DNA from: Tubulanus polymorphus
Taxonomy: Eukaryota > Nemertea > Palaeonemertea > Tubulaniformes > Tubulanidae
Direction: 5' to 3'
NCBI RefSeq assembly: GCF_964204645.1
Contig: NC_134030.1
Span: 20,711,110 to 20,775,109, forward strand
Length of the DNA: 64,000 nucleotides
Position numbers and translations under genes: made by a program. Under the pieces are notes generated by a model. It was not told where the DNA came from and searched no databases. It saw only the letters and a program-made list of their open reading frames with translations. Every line of letters starts with the position of its first letter. Position 1 is the first letter of the stretch. Shown here in pieces: positions 9,868 through 19,300 of the stretch.

Positions 9868-10942
9868 TCACCCTGGAGGAGGGTGACCGTAACCATAACT
9901 AGGCCCGCCGATATACCTCTCGTATTCATGGCACTCGTCCACCATCTGACAATCGGGTGGTGGAGTCTCGGGCTCGCCTGAAAATGAAATAATACCATTT
10001 AATAAAAATTATTCATTACATTGTTTTTCTGGAAAAACCGTCTACCCCACCCCGGTAAATTCGTTTCTTGCCGTATCAAATCGCGTGCCCCAATCCAGCT
10101 TCATGGAGTGCCTTCAGAAAATTGCCTTATTGGCTCAATTTATCAAGGACGCTAGCGTTAGCTCTCGGTATTAGAGCTTAGGTAATCCCTAGGGTTCATA
10201 CCTACTTTTTGGAGAATTGCGGCGGGTCGGGAATTTACCCAGGGGATTTTTCGATAGAAATAGTGAAATGGAGACACACCGAACATTTTCGAGATATCTC
10301 CTAATCGGAGTGGTTTCTATGTTTAGACTAACCGTAATCGGCTGCAGCAAACATGTCTCCAGCGATGTACAGACTGACAACCAAAACAGCAATGAATACG
10401 AGTTTCAATCTGCATATGAAAAATTTAAAAAAAAGATAAATCTTCTGTAAAGTCTTAGGCTAATGAAAACACGAGGTAACTGATAGTATAACCGAACCTA
10501 TTATCACTGAAACTAAGAGGGAAATAAACACACAGGACACAGTTTCACAGTTCTAAGTTAACATTTGACTGGAGTTAAATAAAACATAGAAAATGAACTA
10601 ATCTTAACTCTTTCTCACAACTGTGGAACCGGATCCAAATCGAATGAACTTTATTTCGAAGCATTTGAATATAAAACACGAAAATATCATGATTTACTAC
10701 AACCAAATAAACATAAAATGAATTGAAATATTTCGTTCAGTAAAACGATTCGTAATAAAAGTACAATAAACTTGGTTGAATTAAAAATTGAAAAATGTGG
10801 CCAATAGCATATACAAAAGAGTTTTCCAGGTTTCTTGCAAAATGACTCAAATTCCCTTTAGTTTTCAAGATTTTCAATTCCCTCAGTTTGATGGTAAGTA
10901 ACCGACCGGTGCGCTGAATACGTGATAAGCGGCTTACCTCAT
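9868..10942 (-). CDS. small secreted CX5C peptide, copy 2
   Basis: Three coding exons on the minus strand: 10942-10938 (ATGAG), 10409-10333 and 9977-9868. They give 63 aa. The signal exon carries no ATG of its own at the start (TTG AAA CTC). The ATG comes from the upstream exon, ATGAG before GTAAGC, and splices in frame. Residues 1-20 form the signal peptide (MRLKLVFIAVLVVSLYIAG). The mature part DYGEPETPPPDC-QMVDE-C keeps PPP and CX5C of copy 1 and ends in SYGYG-HPPPG. The donor of intron 2 is GTTAGT, weaker than in copy 1. The upstream block with TATAAAG at 11040-11034 is duplicated from copy 1. No known family is recognised; it is likely a secreted disulfide-looped peptide. Confidence 0.72.
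10536..10635. mobile_element. short TIR element in the 5' intron of CX5C copy 2
   Basis: ACAGTTTCACAGTTCTAAG at the left is matched in inverse by CTCACAACTGTGGAACCGG at the right. It belongs to the CAGTTCCACAGTTGTG family and lies between the first and second coding exons of the peptide gene. Confidence 0.5.
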
Positions 10943-11033
10943 GTTTGATGCTCGGTACTGTTGCGTCGCCAGGTAAGAGTCACAGATAGAAACTCGACTG
11001 GTTTCGATCCCAGACGCAGTCCAGGTTTAAACC

Positions 11034-11040
11034 TTTATAA
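11034..11040 (-). promoter_or_regulatory. TATA box of CX5C peptide gene, copy 2
   Basis: TATAAAG on the minus strand, about 90 bp before the ATG-bearing first exon at 10942, in a block conserved with copy 1. Confidence 0.55.
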
Positions 11041-11209
11041 CGAAATAGCTGTCACTGTCGATTACACGTGTCACCATTTCGAGTCATTGTTTTTACAACG
11101 GGTGAAATATTACGACGAGTCTCCGCGTCAGCCCGGAAATAACATTTCAATTGTCCGAAGTTCTCAAGACAAATTACAAACGCGCCAGGTTTCGGTTTTA
11201 CTTGTCAAC

Positions 11210-11545
11210 GGCCGAATCGATGATTCGCGTTCTTAGACGCATTATCGACAAAATCTGCGTTCCAGGGCGCATTATTGATAGTAGTTTCAATGATTCATTT
11301 GATTCCCGTCACGAGATGCACTATTAACAAAATCTGCGTCACGGGAAGGTACGCGATGAATGATTTTATTCGAGTTTTGAGACGCATTTTCGTAATTGTT
11401 ATTTACAACATTAATCTACAACATCTGCGTCTTAGGACGCATTTACAATCATTCTTTCCAGGAGCCGTTAGATTTACGACTTGAGACACATTCCAATATC
11501 TGCTCTACAGAATTGCGTCATCGAGGAATCTTTAGATTTGAGACG
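11210..11545. repeat. degenerate GACGCATT / ATCTGCGT repeat cluster
   Basis: Motifs of the type AGACGCATT, AAAATCTGCGT and GAGACGC recur about every 40-60 bp (for example near 11236, 11260, 11330, 11383, 11427, 11540). No coding frame is convincing. Probably a decayed satellite or a stretch of nested elements. Confidence 0.35.
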
Positions 11546-11569
11546 CGCTTTGTCATAAGCCGCGAACAC

Positions 11570-11846
11570 ACGGAGACGATTTGGCTCGGGCCAAATTGGC
11601 ACGGATCAGGCTCGGGCCAAATTTGGCCCGTGCCTAATTAGAGAGCGCGTTCACACGCAAACCATTCACTCGATACTAAACAATGCTCAAACAAAGCGAA
11701 GTGAATCATTTCCGGTGCTAGTTGCAATTCAAACGCAATCATTTGTCTGGTGCTAAAATTTGGCTCGGGCCCATTTGGCACCCGTATGAACAGTTGTTCC
11801 GGGCCAAATTTGGCCCGGGCCAAAATTGCTCGTGTGATCGCAGCTT
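11570..11846. mobile_element. foldback element with nested GGGCCAAATTTGGCCC palindromes
   Basis: The ends are inverted: CACACGGAGACGATTTGGC on the left, and GGCCAAAATTGCTCGTGTG on the right. Each end holds a perfect palindrome, CGGGCCAAATTTGGCCCG, and a related GGCTCGGGCC block. The interior has no gene. Confidence 0.6.
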
Positions 11847-12398
11847 TAAGTGTTTGCACCATGAAATGTTCTTCTAGCTCATTTCTAGGTTCGCACCTAA
11901 AACGGGTTGAAAAAAGCCGCCATAGTTTATCGTTAACCCCCTAATCCCTCGTCCCTCAATGCAATATCGTTTCAAAGATTAATCGATTCGAACAGGAACA
12001 GTATGGCGCACATGAATCTAGATCATTTCGAATTTTTATCGAACTTATGCGATGAAAAGACACTAAAAACATTTCGGCCACATGTTGAACGGGAATCGTT
12101 TCTCATTTCGGTTTAAAAGATCGTTATTGATGACATCGAACGTCTGTTTCATATCGTTTATCTTATTTCGTTAATGATTAGATTTTGCCGTCTATACTAA
12201 CCGGACAACCAGGTGGCGCTGAGCTCTACTTCGATAGGTGACATTGCGGTGAGTGGTTCAAGTCATGTACTGAAAGTCCTTGTTTGATCTACTGACGTCG
12301 TCGAGGCTTCGTGAGTGTCATGAATTTCTGCCTTCTACATCAGTTTTATAGGGCCGGACTGAATATTTTCGCCGTAAACGACAGACTTCTGTCTACCT

Positions 12399-12510
12399 GG
12401 ACCCAGTTCCACAGTTGTGAGTTAGAGTTAACTCCGAGTTAAAACTAGTTTATTTTCAATTAGTTGACTCTGAGTTAAATCTTAACTCAGAACTGTGGAA
12501 CTGGCTCCTG
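12399..12510. mobile_element. short TIR element, CAGTTCCACAGTTGTGAG family
   Basis: The left end GACCCAGTTCCACAGTTGTG and right end CTCAGAACTGTGGAACTGG are inverted copies. Same size and interior (GAGTTAA motifs) as the element at 3043-3152. Confidence 0.7.
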
Positions 12511-12714
12511 GCGTTAGACATTAACCAACCATTGTTGTTTAAAATCGATACCAATTTGTTCAGTTTTCGTTTTTGATATCGGATATAAAACGCCGCCAAA
12601 AGCTCTGTATCGGATTTTATACAACCAACTCGCAATTTTACAAAATTTAGTTTTGAATTCCGTAACCAATACGCGTTTTTCAACAGAAAGTGTTGAATTT
12701 GTCATAGTTGTGCC

Positions 12715-12968
12715 GTCATCATACGCCAGATGGCGCTGAAGTGAATCTTTTAATAAAATGATTTTAATAAATCCAATTTTTAAGTTGCTAAATTTATCAA
12801 ATTATGTCTAGATGTATATAGATCCCTCCGGTAGTGTGTGTAAATAGTATATTGTAAATAACGTTTGTAATGTTTCAAAGTGCTTTTATCTACTGTTTTT
12901 GTAAATAATATACCATGGGAATGGTTGGTCGAGTGTAATAAATATTCGTATTCGTATTCGTATTCGTA
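12715..12968 (+). repeat. possible non-LTR retroelement or SINE 3' end with (TATTCG)4 tail
   Basis: An AT-rich 3'-like stretch ends in four exact TATTCG copies (12943-12966) directly after GTGTAATAAA. A short tandem tail behind a conserved non-coding stretch is typical of non-LTR elements. No reverse transcriptase is present, so only the 3' end could be here. Confidence 0.35.
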
Positions 12969-13289
12969 ATAGTTAGTATGATGGCCTTATGCACCAGGTG
13001 GCGCTCACCTACAAATATCGGTATGACTCAGGGTCATGAACCAAATCATCGTTTCAGCTACCACGGGCAGTTTCTGTTCTATACTTTCAGTTAACGTACA
13101 ACCTAACACACCTCAGTCTTCTAATGGTCTCGTCCATTTGTATTTCATATCGATATTTTCCTTAAATTCTGCAATTCCTGAAGTATTTAAACTCGGTTAA
13201 AAGTTCCTCCCACCATCTGCAGCAATGCGATCCATTTATAAAATCAATGAACGAACGAAACTATATGTTTCTAAAATATGAAAATGATC

Positions 13290-13295
13290 TTTATT
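13290..13295 (-). terminator. poly(A) signal of the Tyr-rich peptide gene
   Basis: AATAAA on the minus strand, 38 bp past the stop codon at 13333. Confidence 0.6.
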
Positions 13296-13332
13296 CAAGC
13301 TGATTCGGATGGTCGTCACAATGCGGCGTCAT

Positions 13333-14772
13333 TCATTCGCGATCGGGCGCTTTGAAATAACCACGACTATATGGGTGATAGTAAGGCAGAAATGGCCTGA
13401 AATAGCCGCCGTCGGGTGTGTACGTGTACCGGTGAACGTACGGCGTGTGCGCGTAGATACCCGTATAATACTCAGCTGAAATTGAAATGATTTTATCGCT
13501 GTTACATTGGAATAGAGTGATGGAAATATCCGCTTCCCGCCTATTTCATCCTCCCCCGGCAGGGATTCGAACCTGATGGCATCGAGATTGCCACGGCACG
13601 AAACCCTGCCACAATCGACCGTGTGCGCAGATACATGCGCAGTTCAGATGATGTGATTTTTAGCCAATCAGAAATCCCGTTTTATTTTAGCCCGGGTTTT
13701 CCCATTTATAGTTCCTCCTCGAAATTTGCCTCAACGATTATACAACGAGCAATCTGATTGGTGCCGCCAGTTTTCGTTCGGATAGTGCGCATGTAACTGC
13801 GCACATGGTCGTCTATGGCAGGGGTTCGTACCGTGGCTGAGTGTAGCGATGCCATCAGGTTCGAGTCCCTGCAGAGGGAGGATGGCCTATTTAAAAATCC
13901 CCTGAATTTGTCCATGTTTCGCGTGGTGATAAAGAAACACTGTCCAATAACAAGTAACGAGACGCGTAGTACTGTAAAGGTTAACTATTATTTATTTGAC
14001 GCACGAGCTTTCGCGTCTAATGAATAGAAGCTTCATCAGGTGAATGAGTCACTCATTCACCCGATGAAGCTTTTATACATTAGAGGCGAAAGCTCGTGCG
14101 TCAAATAAATAGTTAACCTATACAGTACTACTCGTCTCGTTACTTATTTTGAACCTGGTTAACACGGCTACTCTGCGAATATTCTCATGAAATAATGAAT
14201 AAAGTATTTTTCAAACATATTTTGAATTCTACGACTAATACTCTACGAATATGTCCAATAACAAGAACCAATAACCAATAACCTCGATATTTCCAGGTTT
14301 TGTAGAATTTGTCAAATTGACCGGGATTTTTTTCGGATTTTCCAGATCGGTTCAAGATTTGTTGGGCGTACAAAATTACGAGAATATTAGAATTGACGCG
14401 CGTCCTACTTTCCCTAGGCACGTCATCTAGTGGATAAGATTAATAGTCATAGTTTCTTTCGATAGTCCTGTTCTATGTTGACTTACCCACAACCGTGCAC
14501 GCCACGACAACTAACACGACAAGCAAACTCGCGAACAAATTAATCCTGCAAAGAAGATAGAAATTCTGAGTTATATCGAAATAGTGATTTAGTTAAGTTT
14601 CTGCAGACCTTGGTCGACTATACGAAACGAAAGTCCTTTTTAACGCAAACGTTGGGAAAAACATGGCGTTAAAACGAATTTGGTTGCTTCAAGAATGGTA
14701 TTTCCTTCGCATTTGATTAAGATAAGGCAAATCTATTCTCTGATCTGAGTTTTGATCCACTTACTTGAACAT
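13333..14772 (-). CDS. small secreted Tyr-rich peptide (three coding exons)
   Basis: Minus-strand coding exons: 14772-14765 (ATGTTCAA), 14545-14487 and 13475-13333. All junctions follow GT-AG (donors GTAAGT). They give 69 aa. Residues 1-22 form a hydrophobic signal peptide starting MFKINLFASLLVV. The mature 47 residues start AEYYTGIYAHTPYV, are rich in Tyr, His, Pro and Arg, and end KAPDRE; there is no cysteine. As in the neighbouring peptide genes, the signal exon ends in phase 1 directly before the mature exon. Intron 2 (13476-14486) contains two inverted-repeat elements. AATAAA lies at 13295-13290. Function unknown; Tyr-rich secreted peptides can serve in extracellular matrix, adhesive or signalling roles. 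Confidence 0.75.
13541..13893. mobile_element. foldback element with about 100-bp inverted arms
   Basis: The left arm 13541-13645 and the right arm 13783-13893 are inverted copies (CTGATGGCATCGAG / CGATGCCATCAG; ACGAAACCCTGCCA / TGGCAGGGGTTCGT; GTGCGCAGATACATGCGC / GCGCATGTAACTGCGCAC). The arms carry GGTTCGAGTCCCTGC, which resembles a tRNA B box. The same phrase recurs in the 50-bp repeats of the array. It sits in intron 2 of the Tyr-rich peptide gene. Confidence 0.7.
13951..14146. mobile_element. near-perfect 196-bp palindrome
   Basis: Arms of about 98 nt meet at C14050 (GAATGAGT-C-ACTCATTC). Paired blocks: AAGTAACGAGACG / CGTCTCGTTACTT, GTTAACTATT / AATAGTTAAC, TTTGACGCACGAGCTTTCGC / GCGAAAGCTCGTGCGTCAAA, GAAGCTTCATC / GATGAAGCTT. 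Few mismatches are present, so it is young or maintained. It could extrude as a cruciform or form a long hairpin in the intron RNA. Confidence 0.8.
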
Positions 14773-14833
14773 GGTATCCGCTCATTCGCTTCTTATTTTT
14801 ATCGGCAGAGCGATCGCGGTATTTTTGCGAGTG

Positions 14834-14840
14834 TTTTTAT
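14834..14840 (-). promoter_or_regulatory. candidate TATA box of the Tyr-rich peptide gene
   Basis: CATAAAAAC on the minus strand about 65 bp before the ATG, giving a start of transcription near 14,805 and a 5'UTR of about 35 nt. A weaker GATAAAAATA lies closer. Confidence 0.4.
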
Positions 14841-14844
14841 GCAG

Positions 14845-15984
14845 TTTTAACGATTTATCATTGAGTCGACAGGTGTCGCTAATATGTTTTAACCGTATAA
14901 TCATAGTGAACATCGAGTCTATTGTTAAAAAGATATGATATATTATTCAGGTGCTACATTTGAAAAACAATAAGTGAGGCGTCATCAATATTCGCTGCGT
15001 CTAGAAGGTTTTGTCGGGCTAAGGTTGAGGGATTTTTTAAGCGTTCGTTCAATGAAAATCCGAAGCCAATCAATAAGCCAAAAAATGTAAGAAAAACAAA
15101 AAAGATTTCCACTCGATTCTATGAGCTATTTCAAAATGGTCGTCGTGAAACGGTATATAAACTATTTTTTGCTTTCTTGCTGTATTTGAAATTGATATGT
15201 AGTTTGTACTTCGCGTGTATATAAACGAAACAGGTGTTGTTTTGATAAATGACTGGATGTCAGTGTTTCAATTCTCTACGCGTATGCACACCCTGGAACC
15301 ACGTACGTTTGTTTTCCAATTGACAACTATGAACTTAATGATTATGAAACATATGATTATCATACGGATTACATAGGAATGATACGAATAGTATAGATAT
15401 ATGCGTTGTAAGACCATTTACTTCTTGTTTTTTATTCAGATATATTAGAATTAATATGTGAGGACGGAATCTTCAGGGGATCTCAAAGTTTTAGGTGGTT
15501 TCTGGATCCCCGGTGGACACTCCCCGGTTTCGCCGCTGAGAGTCTCTACTTAGGATGTATGGTCATATTATCGTGATGGATGTTATCGCAATGCAGCGAC
15601 AGTGACGACGGGCATGACCGAGTAGGCCCTACGGCACATGTGCAGAATACGATCTTATAATCGAGTAGAAGTTGAAACAGTTCAAAGGCAATGAAATCAA
15701 AGCTGAATTTCGAATTAATCGGTAAGTTTTGTTTACAATTTCACTATAAACTCCGTTAAAACTTCATACTATTATTTTTACAAAATATTGTTCGCCCAAG
15801 ATATCATGGGTAATAGACCAATGAAGGGTTTGCGGCCAGGCTTTGCATTACCGTAGCTTCAGCGAACGGCAATCAAACCCTGGCAAGCGAGGATGGCCGT
15901 GGGTATTTGAACCTGATGATATCGTCGTATTCGAACAGGTTCCTCCCTCGGGGGGATTTGACAGTGTTTCTATTTTGAAATTCC
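14845..15984. other. intergenic stretch before the array
   Basis: No gene is supported. At 15840-15960 there is a diverged relative of the 50-bp GATTCGAACCTGATGACATCGAG repeats seen before units 2-5. Similarity to the array units begins near 15,960 and continues into the first receptor gene, so the left edge of the duplicated unit lies here. Confidence 0.45.
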
Positions 15985-16355
15985 ACATTTGTGTTCAATT
16001 ATTTCGAAATTCAAATATTATAATCAATTCAGTTCTCTTTCGAAACATCACAAATATTGCTACTAGAACTGAACGCGTTATGTAAATATTCAGCAGTTGA
16101 AAATGAGGAATTGATCGCAGTGAAATCGACGTGCATATTTTACAAAACGTCGGTAATTACTGGAAAATCGACTCGGACGAATAAAAATTTTAACCGCACG
16201 AAAAATCCAAACATTTCAGAAATAATTGCAGCAGCAACGAAAAATATTTTTTTCAAAGAATTCTCAGCGAATTTTCTGATTGGACGAACTGTAATCTGTG
16301 TCGATTTCGTAAAGCTATGCAAGTTTTGATTATTCAGTAGAGATTGTTGTTCGGC
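15985..16355 (+). promoter_or_regulatory. conserved 5' region of receptor unit 1
   Basis: About 370 bp directly upstream of the receptor ATG are strongly conserved in all five units. This includes GAACGCGTTATGTAAATAT, GTCGGTAATTACTGGAAAAT, and TCTGATTGGACGAACTGTAAT with an inverted CCAAT box about 95-100 bp before the ATG. No TATA box is clear. Presumed promoter and 5'UTR. Confidence 0.5.
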
Positions 16356-19300
16356 ATGGATCGACTGAGAGCGCTGTTTATAGCGTCGCTGATCGTCTGG
16401 CGAGTTAACATCGCACACGCTGATCTGTCTGACTCTGTGGCGGTCAGTTCGTCTTGTAACAACACTTGGTACCCCGTCGATTCTACGTCCGGTTACATCG
16501 TTTCACCGAATTACCCGTCGTTAACGCGCGGTGTTGATTGTCGTTGGTTCGTCAACAGCTCTTTACCGGGAACTTTCAACATCGAACTATACTACGACAT
16601 CGAGCCGTCGATATTCTGTAGTGATAACTACCTTCTCGTCGGTGAGTCCGATAACAGATTCTGCGGTGAAGGAAAACACGAAATCAGCCGTAACGATTCG
16701 ATCTCGTTGAGGTTAAGAAGTAACGTCGATGGTGCGCGGGGTAGTCGGGTTTATGTCATATATCGTTTAGAACGAAACAATTTGAAATTGATTCACAACT
16801 GCATTTTGTACAGTATAAACAATTTACAAACACCGAGAGGATACAAATTCGTAATATCTTTAAAGCGATGTAAATTGTATTTGGAATGGATCGAGATCCC
16901 GGATGGTTTTGCTATGAATTTGACGTTTACACAAATAGATTTCAGATTATCTCCTGGCGCTCATTCAGTGACAACTGTTCAAATTTACGACGGATGGAAC
17001 ACCAGCAGTGACCTTATGGCTGATATACCGGAACAAACCGGACATCCACCTTCATCATTCTATTCTAAAACAAACAAAGCCATTATCGATACACATCTAT
17101 TGTCCTTTAAATCACAACTATCAGTTCAGGTGTATAGAATATCTGATTGGAACGTCTCTAATCCGTTAATCCAAATCTCTAATAACGAGTCTGGAGTGCT
17201 CATTCCCGATGACAACAGTTTACACGTAATAACTCGATCAAAACATTTACACTGCTGGTCTATCACAGTGCAGGTGTTACAGTACGTCGTCTTCAACTGG
17301 ACACGTGATCTCAGCACACCCGGTGACGTCATCGGTGTATATAAACTAGAAGGGTTACGCGTTGTAGGAACTGATATTTTACTCGGTTACAACTACCTGG
17401 AATCACTGAGTGTTAAATCTGACGGCTTTCTCGTCATACTGTGCGTTTTAATAAGACTAGGTGTTTTACAATCGAATGTAAGAATTGAATTTGAAGTAAA
17501 AGCTATTTCTATGGGAGACGTCCTAGTGCACAAACACAGGGTGAGTAAATTAGATGAAAGGTAACACATTTTTTGAACCACAGATAATAAAATGAAAAAG
17601 GAAATATGAAACATAGAAACATAAATAATTCTAAAAGGAAACATTATGGCACATATTAAAAATCCGATTCGAAAAAAAGCTTGTCCCGGTTTTGGATAAG
17701 ATGCTGTTTGTTAGATTCATTTCAACAACATCTTTTATGTTTTTAGAATATAATCTTTTTTAAATGATGATTTATTTTGTAGATATCTGGCTTCAGTGCC
17801 ACATTACCTTCGCTTGATATGTTCCCGACGATAAAGAAGACTACATTTATGTACCGTATAAATACATACGAATTAAAACGGAAAGTTGATATCTATGAGA
17901 ATGGATTGAAACTGGCAGTTTTATCAGAGACGTGCGAGAGAGCTGGATTTTATATATATGATGGTGGTAATTTTACAGCTAGACGCTATGGTCCGTATTG
18001 TCCTGGTTATAAATACGGTCGTCACGTCGTCAGTCTGATTACATCAGGAGGACCAGTTACTGTAGTAGGGTACGCTTATAACTGGGACGATTGGGTAACA
18101 GTGCGAGGAGTCGATCGAATAGAGTCATTAACAAGAGGAGGTTCTCTCAGCTTCATCCCTTCTGACTGCAACGGGTATATTTTACGGGATGGAGAAAATC
18201 AGATCAATATGACGTCACACTGTCTGGTGATTACACCTGAAAACCGGCGCCTTCCTCTAGAAAATATAGATATATTATCAGAATATGAATATCAAATTGA
18301 TGCGTGTCTTGTGCGATACACGAGTAGATTATGTGACAGACAAATGAGTTTATCAAATCAGTTTCTCAATAACAGTTTTGTATTAAACACTGTGAAATTG
18401 TTCTACAAATATCAATTCTGGAATGATAGATTGATAGTTAAACTACGTCGTAAATGTCAGGGAGCGAAAAAACCTTCACAATCTAAATCTGGTGTTTCAT
18501 TTTTCCCGGATAGGGATGAATGTGGAATCGTACAATCACCGAACTATCCGGGATCGGCGGGATATACTTCGAAATCTTCTTATTACAACTTCGAAAATCC
18601 GAGAGAAAATAATCAATTTCAATATTACAGATTTATAATCAAATTTATTCAGACTTTAACGTGCAGTGAAATAACTGGATCAAATGAAGATCCAGTTCTT
18701 TTCAAGGAACAGATACATGACCTTTACAATAATGGATTAGTTGTTTTAGGGAGCGAAGCCAAACATCAAACTAAAATATGTGGAACTATGGCTTCAAGTG
18801 GAAGTGTATTTTATAGTTTAAGGGACAATGAATTGTATTTTGAGATACAAAATCTCATTCCCTCATTTCAAATACAATACAATTTAGAAAACTCGTTACC
18901 ATTAAAACAGTTCGATAAAATCGGCTGTAAATCAGGATTTGTAGATTTGGGAATTTCCTGCGTCAAATACATCAAAAATGAACGTCTGGATTGGGAGAAC
19001 GCTGAAATGTACTGTCAACACAAATACGGAGGACATCTTCTCAGTATCAACTCACAAGATGAAATGATTTCTGTCAAAAGATTATTCGCCACGAAACTGC
19101 TTAGAAAGGGATATACCCAGGAGGCGCTTATAATGATGATCGGGCTAAAATTCAAGGTAACTTACACTCGACAAATGATAAAAAATTAACATCGAATTTG
19201 TACTCTAAGAGATTCCAAATTGATGTGTCATTTTATGGCATTATTAAGTATATATCACATCTATATAGGACTTATGTTAATTTCCATGGTTGTGGTGAAA

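Noticed and set aside
16344-16355. Start of the receptor at a TTG upstream of the ATG
   Set aside because: Animal nuclear genes normally start at ATG; the ATG at 16356 directly precedes the signal peptide.
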